From Streptomyces sp. CNQ085 (lineage in GTDB: Bacteria; Actinomycetota; Actinomycetes; Streptomycetales; Streptomycetaceae): DNA of 35,055 nucleotides. The stretch is taken from contig NZ_JAJFAU010000032.1 in the NCBI RefSeq assembly GCF_022614595.1, positions 1 to 35,055 on the forward strand, read 5' to 3'. The notes beneath the pieces are model-generated. The model saw nothing but the letters and a program-made list of their open reading frames with translations, did not search any database and was not told the DNA's origin. This document shows, piece after piece, positions 1 to 8,734 of this stretch. Each line of letters starts with the position of its first letter. The stretch's first letter is position 1. The position numbers were made by a program, and so were the translations under genes.

Positions 1-37
1 GGGCGCAGCGGACTCCACCCCCCCGCCCGCTGCGCCC
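1..37 (-). terminator. Possible terminator hairpin after bglC
   Basis: Bases 1-10 and 28-37 are perfect inverted repeats (GGGCGCAGCG and its complement) around a 17-nt C-rich loop, about 70 nt beyond the bglC stop. It could end the leftward ceb/bglC transcript, but it touches the window edge and lacks a clear T-tract, as is usual in streptomycetes. The rest of 1-109 shows no gene. Confidence 0.4.
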
Positions 38-109
38 CGCCCATTCCGGCCGGTGCGGGCCGTTCGCCCGGTCAGGCCCTCCGGTCGGACCGCCCGGCCG
101 CCGGGTGCC

Positions 110-1549
110 TCAGTCGGCCACCGGGTCCCCCACGGTGTCCAGCGCCCCGGACGCGGGCAGCTCGCCGGTCCGGGCCACCTCGGCGTACCACCGGGCGCTG
201 GACTTGGGGATGCGCGCCAGGGAGTCGAAGTCCACGTACACCGTGCCGAACCGCTTGCTGTAGCCGTACGCCCACTCGAAGTTGTCCAGCAGGGACCACA
301 GGAAGTAGCCGCGCACGTCGGCTCCGTCGGTGATCGCCCGCCGGACGGTGTCCAGGTGGCCGCGGAGGTAGGCGATGCGGTCGGGGTCGTGGACGGTGCC
401 CTCGGGGGACGGCTTGTCGTCGCAGGCCATGCCGTTCTCGGTGATGTAGAGCGGGATGCCGCCGGTCTCGCGGTGGTAGTGCATGAGCAGGTCGTGCAGA
501 CCGGTGGGGTCGATCGTCCAGCCCATGTCGGTGGTCTCACCCGGGGTCTGGTGGAAGGCGATGTCCTCAGCGGCCGGCCAGGGCGACTGCTCGCCGCCGC
601 CGTGCCCGTCCCGGCGCGGCAGCTTCCGGTCGGCGGAGGCCGAGACCAGGGTGGGCGTGTAGTAGTTGATGCCCAGCGCGTCCAGCGGCTGGTGGATGTC
701 GGCCAGGTCGCCGTCCTTGACGAAGCTCCAGTCCGTCAGGCGCGAGGTGTCCTGGACCAGGTCCTCGTCGTACACCCCGCGCAGCATCGGACCGTCGAAG
801 ATCCGGTTGGCCAGGGCGTCGATGCGCCGCCTGGCGTCCAGGTCGCCGGGGTCGTCGGTGAGGGCCCGGACGGCGGCCGGGTTGATGCTGACGCCGATCT
901 GCGCGCGGCTGGGGAGGGCGGCGCGCAGGGCCTGGGTGCCCAGCCCGTGGGCGAGGTTGAGGTGGTGGGCGGCGCGCAGCACGTCGGCGTGGTCGGTGCG
1001 GCCGGGGGCGTGGACGCCCGAGCCGTAGCCGAGGTAGGCCGAGCACCAGGGCTCGTTGAGGGTGGTCCAGCGCTCCACGCGGTCGCCGAGCGCGTCGGCG
1101 ACCAGGGAGGCGTACTCGGCGAACCGCTCGGCGGTGGCGCGCTCCGGCCAGCCGCCGGTGTCCTCCAGCTCCTGCGGCAGGTCCCAGTGGTACAGCGTGA
1201 TCCAGGGGGTGATGCCCCTGGCCAGCAGCTCGTCGACCAGCGAGCGGTAGAAGTCCAGGCCGCGCTGGACGGCGGGACCGCGGCCGGTGGGCTGGACACG
1301 GGACCAGGAGATGGAGAACCGGTAGGCGTTGAGGTTGAGGTCCGCCATGAGCTGTACGTCGTCGCGCCAGCGGTGGTAGTGGTCCACGGCGACGTCGCCG
1401 GTGTCGCCCCCGAGCACCTTGCCGGGGGTGCGGCAGAAGGTGTCCCAGATGGAGGGGGTGCGGCCGTCCTCGGCGGCGGCTCCCTCGATCTGGTAGGCGG
1501 AGGTGGCCGAGCCGAACAGGAAGTCGGCGGGGAAGGAGGACTGACTCAT
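110..1549 (-). CDS. bglC: GH1 beta-glucosidase (cellobiose hydrolysis)
   Basis: This 479-aa glycoside hydrolase family 1 enzyme probably acts in the cytoplasm and splits imported cellobiose and short cellodextrins into glucose. The (beta/alpha)8 fold fills the whole protein, from the opening [14 protein letters not shown] motif. The acid/base Glu166 lies in TLNEP and the nucleophile Glu371 in YITENG. No signal peptide is seen, consistent with hydrolysis after uptake by CebEFG. The ATG at 1549 gives the expected N-terminus. A perfect CebR box ends 2 nt before the start codon, and the only Shine-Dalgarno-like element (GGGAG) is inside that box. bglC lies 74 nt after cebG on the same strand, so it may be read both from the cebE promoter and from its own CebR-controlled promoter. 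Length and motifs are normal for Streptomyces BglC. Confidence 0.95.
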   Translation of the reverse strand: MSQSSFPADFLFGSATSAYQIEGAAAEDGRTPSIWDTFCRTPGKVLGGDTGDVAVDHYHRWRDDVQLMADLNLNAYRFSISWSRVQPTGRGPAVQRGLDFYRSLVDELLARGITPWITLYHWDLPQELEDTGGWPERATAERFAEYASLVADALGDRVERWTTLNEPWCSAYLGYGSGVHAPGRTDHADVLRAAHHLNLAHGLGTQALRAALPSRAQIGVSINPAAVRALTDDPGDLDARRRIDALANRIFDGPMLRGVYDEDLVQDTSRLTDWSFVKDGDLADIHQPLDALGINYYTPTLVSASADRKLPRRDGHGGGEQSPWPAAEDIAFHQTPGETTDMGWTIDPTGLHDLLMHYHRETGGIPLYITENGMACDDKPSPEGTVHDPDRIAYLRGHLDTVRRAITDGADVRGYFLWSLLDNFEWAYGYSKRFGTVYVDFDSLARIPKSSARWYAEVARTGELPASGALDTVGDPVAD

Positions 1550-1550
1550 A

Positions 1551-1564
1551 TGGGAGCGCTCCCA
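1551..1564. promoter_or_regulatory. CebR operator overlapping the bglC RBS
   Basis: This is a perfect 14-bp palindrome, TGGGAGCGCTCCCA, the known CebR/CelR box of Streptomyces and Thermobifida. It sits between cebG and bglC, 1 nt from the ATG. Its GGGAG half, 9 nt before the ATG on the coding strand, is the only plausible ribosome binding site. Bound CebR would therefore cover the initiation region or block elongation from cebG. Confidence 0.93.
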
Positions 1565-1623
1565 TCAAAGATTGCACGGAAAGGGATGGAGTGGGGGCCG
1601 GGTGGCGGGGGGCGGGCCGGAGG

Positions 1624-2550
1624 TCAGCCCTTGACCGCCCCCTGCATGATGCCGCCGACGATCTGTTTGCCGAAGACGGTCAGGATCAGCAACAGCGGCA
1701 GGGTACCCAGCAGCGCGCCGGCCATGATCACCGACTGGTCGGGGATGTAACCCCGGCCCAGACCGGTCAGGGCGACCTGGACGGTCGGGTTCTGCTGGGT
1801 CAGCGCGATGATCGGCCAGAAGAAGTCGTTCCAGGCCATCACGAAGGTCAGCATGCCGAGCACGGCCATCGCGGGCCGGGCCGCGGGGAAGACCACGTGC
1901 CACACGACGCGCGGACTGCTCGCGCCGTCCACCCGTGCGGCCTCGATCAGCTCGGTCGGCAGCGCCTCCAGCAGGTACTGCCGCATGAAGAACACGCCGA
2001 AGGCGCTGACGAAGGTCGGCAGGATGACGGCCTGGAGCTGGTTGGTCCACTCCAGCTCCGCGATCGCCATGAACAGCGGTACCACACTGAGCTGCGGCGG
2101 CACCATCATGGTGCCGATCGTCAGCATCAGCAGCAGGTTCCGGAAGCGGAACCGCAGCTTGGCGAACGCGAACCCGGCGATCGTCCCGAACAGCACGGTG
2201 CCGGCCGCGATGGACCCGGCGACGATGGTGGTGTTGAGCAGCGCCAGGCCCATGTTGGCGTCGTTCCAGGCGATCTCCAGGTTCTTGAAGAGGTTGCCGC
2301 CGAACCAGAAGGGCGGAGGCATCTCCGCGAGCCGGGTGTTGTTGCGGGAGGCGGCGACGGCCGTCCAGAACAGCGGGAAGAGCGCGATCGCGGTGACGAG
2401 GAACAGCACCGCGTACGTCAGCTTGCCGCCGTGCAGCGTGCCGCCGGCGCTGCCGGCCCGTCCCCGCCCGCGACCGGTGCGGTGGCCCGCGCCGCCGGGC
2501 TCGGGCGCCGTCCGCGGGGACGTCGCGCGGTCGGACTCCAGCACGCTCAT
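1624..2550 (-). CDS. cebG: Cellobiose ABC transporter permease CebG
   Basis: This 308-aa inner-membrane permease is of the MalG type and forms the channel for cellobiose/cellotriose uptake together with CebF. After a polar Arg/Gly-rich cytoplasmic N-terminus it has six hydrophobic segments. The binding-protein-dependent transport signature (EAA loop) reads EAARVDGASSPRVVW near residues 207-221 and contacts the ATPase. No ATPase gene is in the cluster. In Streptomyces this role is filled by the shared ATPase MsiK encoded elsewhere, which is family knowledge and not visible here. Its ATG overlaps the cebF stop codon (ATGA), so translation is probably coupled. Substrate assignment rests on the CebR boxes and on linkage to bglC and cebE. 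Confidence 0.93.
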   Translation of the reverse strand: MSVLESDRATSPRTAPEPGGAGHRTGRGRGRAGSAGGTLHGGKLTYAVLFLVTAIALFPLFWTAVAASRNNTRLAEMPPPFWFGGNLFKNLEIAWNDANMGLALLNTTIVAGSIAAGTVLFGTIAGFAFAKLRFRFRNLLLMLTIGTMMVPPQLSVVPLFMAIAELEWTNQLQAVILPTFVSAFGVFFMRQYLLEALPTELIEAARVDGASSPRVVWHVVFPAARPAMAVLGMLTFVMAWNDFFWPIIALTQQNPTVQVALTGLGRGYIPDQSVIMAGALLGTLPLLLILTVFGKQIVGGIMQGAVKG

Positions 2551-3584
2551 GAGCGACTCCTCGCGGTCTTGCGGCCCAGCTCCCGCTTCTGCATGCCGCG
2601 CGAGACCAGCCAGTTGACCAGCGCGATCAGCACCAGGATCAGGAACATCATCCAGGCGATGGCCGAGGCCCGGCCCAGGTGCAGGTTGACCCAGCCCTGC
2701 TCGTACAGGTAGAGGCCCAGGGTCTGGTACTGGTGGGCCGGACCGCCGTTCGCGCCGCCGCCGGGGTTGAACAGCAGGGGCTCGCCGAACAGCTGTGTCG
2801 CGCCGATCGTCGAGACGACGATCGTGAACAGGATCGTCGGCCGCAGCGCGGGGATGGTGACGTGGACGAACTGCTGCCAGCGCGAGGCGCCGTCCAGCGC
2901 CGCCGACTCGTACAGGTCCTTGGGCACCGCCTGCATGGCGGCGAGGTAGATGAGGGTGTTGTAGCCCGTCCAGCGCCAGATCACGATCGCGGAGATCGCG
3001 AAGTGGGAGGTCATGCCCTCCTGCCAGTTCACGGGGTCGAGCCCGACGAGCCCCAGGAACCAGTTGATCATGCCGTAGTCACGGCCGAAGAGCACCACGA
3101 AGACGAGGGTCGCCGCGGCCACCGAGGTGGCGTAGGGGGCCAGCATGGCCACGCGGTAGAACGTGGCGCCGCGCAGCTTGTAGTTCAGCAGGTGGGCCAG
3201 CCCGAGCGCGATCAGCAGCTGGGGCACGGTGGAGATGATCCCGATGCTGAAGGTGTTGCGCAGGGCGTTCCAGAAGAAATCGTCCTCCAGCAGCCGGGTG
3301 AAGTTGTGCAGCCCGGCCCACTCCATGTCGGTGGGGGCCGTCAGCGACACCTTGTGCAGCGAAGCCCAGCCCGTGTAGAGCAGCGGGAAGAGACTGAAGG
3401 CGCCGAAGAAGAGGAAGAACGGGGCGACGAAGCCGTACGGACTCCACTTCACGTCCCGCTGGTACCAGCGGCTGCGGCGTTCCCGCCGCCGGTCCTCGTG
3501 GGAGGAGGGGACATGTTTGTGGCGCGGGGCCGCGCCCCCCTGCTTGACGGGGGGCGCGGACACCGGCGAACCGGTAGTGGTCAC
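2547..3584 (-). CDS. cebF: Cellobiose ABC transporter permease CebF
   Basis: This 345-aa permease is of the MalF/UgpA type and pairs with CebG. It has a charged cytoplasmic N-terminus of about 45 residues (RRRERRSRWYQRD), then hydrophobic segments beginning with YGFVAPFFLFFGAFSLFPLLY. The EAA loop reads ESAALDGASRWQQF. The gene starts with GTG at 3584, only 7 nt after the cebE stop and without a good Shine-Dalgarno sequence, which suggests re-initiation coupled to cebE. It ends in a 4-nt ATGA overlap with cebG. Function follows from operon position, not from substrate-specific residues. Confidence 0.93.
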   Translation of the reverse strand: MTTTGSPVSAPPVKQGGAAPRHKHVPSSHEDRRRERRSRWYQRDVKWSPYGFVAPFFLFFGAFSLFPLLYTGWASLHKVSLTAPTDMEWAGLHNFTRLLEDDFFWNALRNTFSIGIISTVPQLLIALGLAHLLNYKLRGATFYRVAMLAPYATSVAAATLVFVVLFGRDYGMINWFLGLVGLDPVNWQEGMTSHFAISAIVIWRWTGYNTLIYLAAMQAVPKDLYESAALDGASRWQQFVHVTIPALRPTILFTIVVSTIGATQLFGEPLLFNPGGGANGGPAHQYQTLGLYLYEQGWVNLHLGRASAIAWMMFLILVLIALVNWLVSRGMQKRELGRKTARSRS

Positions 3585-3591
3585 TTGTCGA

Positions 3592-4914
3592 TCACTCGTC
3601 CAGGGCGTTGTCGACTGCCTTGGCGGCCTCTTCCCATGCCTTGTCGGAGGACAGACCGCTGCGCTCCATCTGCAGGAGGCCGCTGCGGGTGAGATTCTCC
3701 TGGATGACCTGGTCCTTCGGGCCGATCACCTGGGTCGGGATGCCCTCGGCCGCCTTGGAGAAGATCTCACCGATGGGCGCGTTCGAGAAGTACTCGTGCG
3801 TGGCCTCGGCGACCTCGGGAGTCTCGTACGACTTCGGGGCGCTGGGGAAGCTGCCGCGCTCGGCGAAGAGCTTGGCCTGCTGGGTGGGAGCGGTCAGCCA
3901 GGCGGCGAGCTTGACCGCCTCCTCCTTGTTCTCGCCGCTCTCGGGCACACCGAGGAAGGAGCCGCCCCAGTTGCCGGCCTTGGGGGCGGGAGCGACGTCC
4001 CACTTGCCCTCGGCCTTGTCGCCGCCCTTGTCCTGGATGTAGCCGAGCATCCAGGCGGGGCAGGAGAGCGTGGCGAAGGTGCCGTTGTTCATGGCCTTGT
4101 TCCACGAGTCCGTGAACAGCTCGTGCTTGTCGGTCATGTCCTCGGAGGCGGCCTCCGCGGCGACGTCCCAGGCCTCCTTGACGTCGGGGTTGGTCTTGTA
4201 GACGACCTCGCCCCGCTCGTCGTAGTAACGGGTGGCGCTGGAGGAGATGGCCGCGTTGTACAGGCCGCTGGCGGAGTCGACCCACTTGACGCCCTCGGGG
4301 GCGCCGTCCATGAACTTCTTGCCGGTGTCGAGGTACTTCTGCCAGTCGCCCTCCCACAGCTTCCCGACCTCGTCGCGGTCGGTGGGCAGGCCGGCGGACT
4401 CGAAGTGGTCCTTGCGGTAGCAGACGGCCATCGGGCCGATGTCGGTGCCCAGGCCGATGGTCTTGCCGTCCTCGGTGGTGGCCTGGTTCCACTTCCAGTC
4501 GAAGTAGTCGTCCCTGGAGACCCCGCCGGCCTCGGACAGGTCGACGAACTTGTCCGCCTGGGTCTGGACGACCTCGGCGATGTTCGCCACCTCGACGCCC
4601 TGGATGTCGGCGAGACCGCTGTTGCTGGCGAGGCGGGTGAGCAACTGCGGGTAGTAGTTCTCGTTCCGCTCGACGACGGTCTGCTCGATCTTGACCTTCG
4701 GGTTGAGCTTCTCGTACTCCTCGTACAGTCCGGCCTCCTTGAAGCCGAACGTCCCGAAGAGGCCGACGGTGATGACGGTCTTGCCCTCGCTGTCGGTTCC
4801 CCCGGCGTTGCTGCCCGAGTCCTCGTCGCTCGCGCAGCCGGCGAGCAGGCTCGTGCCGATGGCCGCGGCGGCCATGACGGCCACGGCCCGGCGGGTGGTG
4901 CGGGTCTTGCGCAC
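3592..4914 (-). CDS. cebE: Cellobiose-binding lipoprotein CebE
   Basis: This 440-aa extracellular solute-binding protein (SBP family 1, maltose-binding type) captures cellobiose/cellotriose for CebFG. A twin-basic signal sequence ends in the lipobox LLAGC with the lipidated Cys at residue 27. A Ser/Gly/Asp-rich tether follows and then the mature domain beginning KTVITVGLFG. The start is GTG at 4914, supported by a strong AGGAGG (complement 4920-4925) 5 nt upstream. It is first in the cebEFG(-bglC) transcript. The upstream 297-bp gap to cebR carries a perfect CebR box 120 nt before the start. Ligand identity is inferred from context, since SBP family 1 proteins bind many oligosaccharides. Confidence 0.94.
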   Translation of the reverse strand: MRKTRTTRRAVAVMAAAAIGTSLLAGCASDEDSGSNAGGTDSEGKTVITVGLFGTFGFKEAGLYEEYEKLNPKVKIEQTVVERNENYYPQLLTRLASNSGLADIQGVEVANIAEVVQTQADKFVDLSEAGGVSRDDYFDWKWNQATTEDGKTIGLGTDIGPMAVCYRKDHFESAGLPTDRDEVGKLWEGDWQKYLDTGKKFMDGAPEGVKWVDSASGLYNAAISSSATRYYDERGEVVYKTNPDVKEAWDVAAEAASEDMTDKHELFTDSWNKAMNNGTFATLSCPAWMLGYIQDKGGDKAEGKWDVAPAPKAGNWGGSFLGVPESGENKEEAVKLAAWLTAPTQQAKLFAERGSFPSAPKSYETPEVAEATHEYFSNAPIGEIFSKAAEGIPTQVIGPKDQVIQENLTRSGLLQMERSGLSSDKAWEEAAKAVDNALDE

Positions 4915-5021
4915 TGCGTCCTCCTAGCGCCCTGACGTTTCACCCCGGCCGTCGAAGGGTGTGGGGGACCGCAATGACGGACAGTGTTGCGGCTCGGGTG
5001 GGAACGTACGGGTTCTGTATG

Positions 5022-5047
5022 GGTCAAGTCTTTTGGGAGCGCTCCCA
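5022..5047 (-). promoter_or_regulatory. cebE promoter region with CebR operator
   Basis: A perfect CebR box TGGGAGCGCTCCCA lies at 5034-5047 in the divergent cebE/cebR gap. Immediately downstream on the minus strand is TTGACC (complement 5022-5027), a good -35-like hexamer. No convincing -10 was found at ideal spacing, so the promoter assignment is weaker than the operator. The box is 165 bp from the cebR start and could also serve autoregulation. Confidence 0.85.
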
Positions 5048-5211
5048 GACGTGATGGGTTGAAGAGTCGCGGTTCCCTGGCGCAGGTGTCAAGGAAATGA
5101 ACACTCTGACCCGGCGCAGTTATCCGGCTGTTAGCTTCAGTGGCTGATCGATACTGATGCAAGGGTCGGTCGGCCCCTGCGGTCGAGCCCGTACACGCCG
5201 GGGAGGCGGTC

Positions 5212-6249
5212 ATGACAGTGAGCGGAAGGCGGGGCCAACGGCCCACTCTGGAGCAGGTCGCCGCCTACGCGGGGGTGGGCCGCGGCACCGTCTCCCGGGT
5301 GATCAACGACGCCGCCAACGTCAGCGACCAGACGCGCACCGCCGTCCGGCAGGCGATCGCCGAACTGGGCTACGTGCCCAACAGGGCCGCCCGGGCACTG
5401 GCCGCGGGCAGTACCGACGCGATCGCGCTGGTCATCCCCGAGGCCGAGACCAGGTTGTTCGCCGAGCCCTACTTCTCCGGCATCATCCGCGGCGTCAGTG
5501 CCGAACTCGCCGAAACCGACATGCAGCTGCTGCTGACCCTGATCCGCAACCCCAGGGAACGCGACCGCTTCGCCCAGTACGTCACAGCACACCGGGTGGA
5601 CGGTGTGCTGCTGGTGTCCGTGCACGCCGACGATCCCCTGCCCGACCTGCTGGAACGCATCGAGATGCCCGCCGTCCTCAGCGGCCGCCGCAGCGGCGAC
5701 GACCCGGTGCCGTACGTGGACTGCGACAACACCGGCGGCGCCCGGGCCGCCGTGGAGCACCTGATCGGCCACGGTCGGCGCGCGGTGGCCACCGTCACCG
5801 GCCCCCTGGACATGTACGTCGCCCAGTGCCGTCTCCAGGGATACCGCGACGCGATGCGCGCCGCGGAACTGGACGAGGACGAGCGTCTGGTGGCCGTCGG
5901 CGACTTCACCGAGGAGGGCGGCCGCCGCGCCGTGCGGGAGCTGCTGTCGCGGCGGCCCGACCTGGACGCGGTCTTCTGCGCCTCCGACGTGATGGCCGCG
6001 GGCGCCCGCGCCGTGCTGCGCGACTCCGGCCGCCGGGTGCCCGAGGACGTGGCGCTGGTCGGCTTCGACGACTCGGCCGTCGCCCGCCACATGGACCCGC
6101 CGCTGACCAGTGTGCGGCAGCCGCTGGAGGAGATGGGCCGGTCGATGGCGCGGGTGCTGCTGGAGCAGATCGAGGACCGCAAGGCGGGCCGGAACGACCG
6201 CTCCAGCCGGGTGCTGCCGACGGAGCTGGTCCGCCGCGCCTCCTCCTGA
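5212..6249 (+). CDS. cebR: LacI-family cellobiose repressor CebR
   Basis: This 345-aa repressor of cellulose and cellobiose genes is released from TGGGAGCGCTCCCA boxes by cellobiose/cellodextrins (established for CebR/CelR). The N-terminal LacI helix-turn-helix spans residues 12-31 (TLEQVAAYAGVGRGTVSRVI) and is followed by the hinge helix PNRAARALA. The rest is a periplasmic-binding-like sensor domain with the family segments CASDVMAAGA and VALVGFDDS. ATG at 5212 is preceded by GGGGAGG with 5-nt spacing. It is divergent from cebE and convergent with the GH6 gene, the two 3' ends being separated by a strong hairpin. All four CebR boxes in the window lie within 3.7 kb of this gene. Confidence 0.95.
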   Translation: MTVSGRRGQRPTLEQVAAYAGVGRGTVSRVINDAANVSDQTRTAVRQAIAELGYVPNRAARALAAGSTDAIALVIPEAETRLFAEPYFSGIIRGVSAELAETDMQLLLTLIRNPRERDRFAQYVTAHRVDGVLLVSVHADDPLPDLLERIEMPAVLSGRRSGDDPVPYVDCDNTGGARAAVEHLIGHGRRAVATVTGPLDMYVAQCRLQGYRDAMRAAELDEDERLVAVGDFTEEGGRRAVRELLSRRPDLDAVFCASDVMAAGARAVLRDSGRRVPEDVALVGFDDSAVARHMDPPLTSVRQPLEEMGRSMARVLLEQIEDRKAGRNDRSSRVLPTELVRRASS

Positions 6250-6309
6250 CCCTCCCTGACGGTCCCCGGCCGGTCCCGCGGGAGGCTACGGCACCGCGGC
6301 CACGGCGGA

Positions 6310-6337
6310 GGGGCCGGCCGGCGTACCGGCCGGCCCC
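6310..6337. terminator. Bidirectional terminator between cebR and GH6 gene
   Basis: A perfect 12-bp G+C stem (GGGGCCGGCCGG) with a CGTA loop lies between the convergent 3' ends of cebR and the GH6 gene. It is followed by CTT on the plus strand. It can serve both genes. Confidence 0.8.
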
Positions 6338-6378
6338 CTTGTGAGCCGTCCTGCCGCTGCTGAGTGATCAGCCGGTGA

Positions 6379-8109
6379 TCAGTCGATCGGCGGGTAGGCG
6401 TTGCGCAGCAGCTCCTCGAACTGGGCCTGGAACCAGTGGCCCGAGAGCGGCGCGTCGGGCAGGGCACCCGACATGTGGTTGTTGTTGCGCGGGTTGCCCT
6501 CGTAGGAGGGGTTGCACATCTCGTCGGCCTTCTTGCCCTCCTCGTTCGGGATGTCCTCGCTGGCACCGTCGGACTCACCCGGGGGCTTGATCCACGCGTA
6601 GGCGTCGATACCGGAGGCGGGGGCCGCCGTCGGCCGCTCGCCGAGGCCGGCGCCGGCCTGGTTGCACCAGTTGCCGGTGTGGATGCGGCGGTCGATGCGG
6701 CTGCCGTCGACGAACGCGTCCAGGCTGGTCTTGGCGGCGGGGGCGCCGGGTCGGTTCGGGCCGCCCCAGCCGTTGCGGGAGGTGTCGATGATCACGCCGA
6801 CGTCGGAGTTGAAGCCAACCCGGACGGCCTCCTCGCGGAACGCCTGGGCGTAGGACTGCTCGTCCACGTAGAAGTTCCAGTCGACCCACTTGGACTGGCG
6901 GACCGAGGTGCCGTTCACCGAGTCGTTGATGGTGAAGTGCGGCTCCTTGAGCGCGCCGTAGTTGGCGACATTGGCGGCGAAGCCGGCGACGTCGTCGACC
7001 GTGGCGCCCGCGGCGTTGGCGGCCTCGTGGAGCAGTTCGGCGGCCGGGGTGAAGTTGCTGTCCCAGCCGAGCCAGCCGTGGTGGCCGATGTCGATGTAGT
7101 TGTAGACGTTGTCGAACTGGCCGAGCGTGGCCAGGGCGTAGCCGACGCCCTCGACGTAGTTGCCGTTGGCCAGCATCTCGTCGCAGTTCTCGGTCGCGGT
7201 GGGCCGGCCGCTGACGTTGGTGATGAGGTTCGGCAGCGAGTCGATCTCGACGACGTTGATGATCCGCAGGTCGGCGTACTTCGGGTCGCCGACGATCTCC
7301 GCGATCGGGTCGATGAACTCGTTCTTGTACCGGTCGATCTCGTCCGGGCCGAGTTCGCCCTGGGAGGCGAGCGCGGCGCAGTCGCGGCCGGGCAGGTTGT
7401 AGGTGACCATCTGGAGCGCGTCGGCGCCCTGCTCCAGAGCCGCGTCGAGGTGGTCGCGCAGGCCCATGGTGTTCTCGCCGGCGGAGCCCGACTCGATGGC
7501 GGAGATGCGGTCCAGCCACACGGCGGTCGGCTGGTCGGCGATCGCCCCGCCGCCGCTCTCGGCAGCCTGCTCGGACCAGTCCGGGTTCACGTAGAGCTGG
7601 GCGCCCGCGTACGGGTTGTCCACGCGGTCACCAGGAGGGTCACCCGGGTCACCCGGGTCATCGGGGTCGCCGCCATCCACGTTGCAGGTGGTGCCGTTCA
7701 GCTTGAACTCGGTGGGAGCGGGGTTCGAGCCGGAGTGGGTCCCGTTGAAGCCGAAGTTCGCGGAACCACCCGAGAGCAGGGTGGAGTTCCACGAGGGGGC
7801 GGTGGCGGTCACGTGCGCACCGCTCTGGGACACGGTGGCGTTCCAGCCCGAGCCGGCACTCTGGCCGCCCGAGTAGTCCCACTCCACCTTCCAGTTGTTC
7901 ACGGGGGAGGCGGCTTCGTTGGTCACGGTGACCGAGGCGGTGAAGCCGTTGTTCCACTCGTTGGTGACCTCGTAGTCCACCGTGCAGACGGGTGCCGCCA
8001 TGGCGGTGCCCTGCATCATGCCGCCCGCGCCGAGCGCGCCGGTTATCAGCGCACCGGCGGCGAGCAGCGCCGTCCGGCGCCCGCGCGTCGGTTCTCTGGT
8101 GCCTGTCAT
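6379..8109 (-). CDS. Secreted CBM2-GH6 cellobiohydrolase
   Basis: This 576-aa secreted exocellulase is predicted to release cellobiose from the non-reducing ends of cellulose. The signal peptide (TRGRRTALLAAG core) is probably cleaved near AMA-A, residues 38-39. A CBM2 cellulose-binding module follows at about residues 40-143, with Cys42/Cys142 as the likely disulfide. A Asp-Pro-Gly linker runs to about 163. The GH6 catalytic domain fills about 165-576, with catalytic acid Asp243 in YNLPGRDCAAL and family segments EIDSLPNL, HHGWLGWDSN and IDTSRNGWGGPNRPG. The long loops near GERPT and GESDGAS resemble Thermobifida exocellulase Cel6B more than endo-type Cel6A. The RBS is AGGAAG, 7 nt before the ATG. 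It is divergent from the GH48 gene and has a one-mismatch CebR box 370 nt upstream. Confidence 0.93.
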   Translation of the reverse strand: MTGTREPTRGRRTALLAAGALITGALGAGGMMQGTAMAAPVCTVDYEVTNEWNNGFTASVTVTNEAASPVNNWKVEWDYSGGQSAGSGWNATVSQSGAHVTATAPSWNSTLLSGGSANFGFNGTHSGSNPAPTEFKLNGTTCNVDGGDPDDPGDPGDPPGDRVDNPYAGAQLYVNPDWSEQAAESGGGAIADQPTAVWLDRISAIESGSAGENTMGLRDHLDAALEQGADALQMVTYNLPGRDCAALASQGELGPDEIDRYKNEFIDPIAEIVGDPKYADLRIINVVEIDSLPNLITNVSGRPTATENCDEMLANGNYVEGVGYALATLGQFDNVYNYIDIGHHGWLGWDSNFTPAAELLHEAANAAGATVDDVAGFAANVANYGALKEPHFTINDSVNGTSVRQSKWVDWNFYVDEQSYAQAFREEAVRVGFNSDVGVIIDTSRNGWGGPNRPGAPAAKTSLDAFVDGSRIDRRIHTGNWCNQAGAGLGERPTAAPASGIDAYAWIKPPGESDGASEDIPNEEGKKADEMCNPSYEGNPRNNNHMSGALPDAPLSGHWFQAQFEELLRNAYPPID

Positions 8110-8478
8110 GCGATCTCTTCCTCTTCCTTCCGGTGTTCTCCGGATGACGGCGGAGCCCAGCTCCGCGTTGGGGGGTGCGGTCGTGTCACGGGTGCGAGTC
8201 CCGGACGGAGGGGTCTTTCCGCCGCGGTGGGGAACGACCGCTGTCGTGGCGCGGAGCGAGACCTCGTTCCGCGCCCGTCTCCGGGCACTGCCTCCCGGAG
8301 CGTGCCCCGGTATCGGTGCCTGAGGAGGAGAGGGGTCGGCCGGGCAGGACCGGTCGGCCGGTCCCGCTGTGAGGGGCGGCGCGGAGCGCCGCGGTACTGG
8401 TCAGCGCCCGGGGGCGTGGTGGGGGGTACATGGAGCGGCTCCTGGTCGGTCGAACGCGCCGTCCCTGGCGCACGACTG

Positions 8479-8492
8479 TGGAAGCGCTCCCA
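8479..8492. promoter_or_regulatory. CebR box upstream of the GH6 cellulase
   Basis: TGGAAGCGCTCCCA differs from the perfect CebR palindrome at one position. It lies in the GH6/GH48 divergent gap, 131 bp from the perfect box facing GH48. If GH6 transcription starts near it, the GH6 leader would be about 350 nt. Confidence 0.82.
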
Positions 8493-8593
8493 CTGGTTGA
8501 AGGAGAAGGTAGCGACAACTTCTGGTTATGGCCAGAGTGCGTTCAGTAATTGACGGATCGAATTTCTCCGGCAGGGTCTTCTTGTCCGGAGCC

Positions 8594-8636
8594 TTGACAG
8601 GTGTCATGTCCACCTTGAACCTTGGGAGCGCTCCCA
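8594..8636 (+). promoter_or_regulatory. GH48 promoter with CebR operator
   Basis: A consensus -35 TTGACA lies at 8594-8599. The perfect CebR box TGGGAGCGCTCCCA at 8623-8636 falls where the -10/+1 region would be. The -10 itself is poor (GAACCT at 17-bp spacing). The box is 99 nt before the GH48 start codon. Confidence 0.82.
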
Positions 8637-8718
8637 CTGGTTTCAGTCCCTCCGCACGTCCCTGTCGGACACGGTCCAGGCACAGTCCCTGGCACAGTTC
8701 TTCCCCACACGAGCCGCG

Positions 8719-8725
8719 AGGAGAG
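8719..8725 (+). promoter_or_regulatory. Ribosome binding site fixing the GH48 start
   Basis: AGGAGAG lies 9 nt before ATG 8735. In-frame ATG and GTG codons further upstream would place the CebR box inside the coding region and give no signal peptide at the N-terminus. This RBS therefore decides the start, and with it the fact that the TTA at 8744 is codon 4. Confidence 0.85.
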
Positions 8726-8734
8726 AGCCCCCGC

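Noticed and set aside
53..1750. Long plus-strand open frame opposite bglC
   Set aside because: Gly/Val/Arg-rich with no family motif; it is antisense to a complete GH1 gene and reflects high GC in third codon positions.
8528..8734. Upstream in-frame extension of the GH48 gene
   Set aside because: It would translate the CebR box and place no signal peptide at the N-terminus; a clear RBS precedes ATG 8735.
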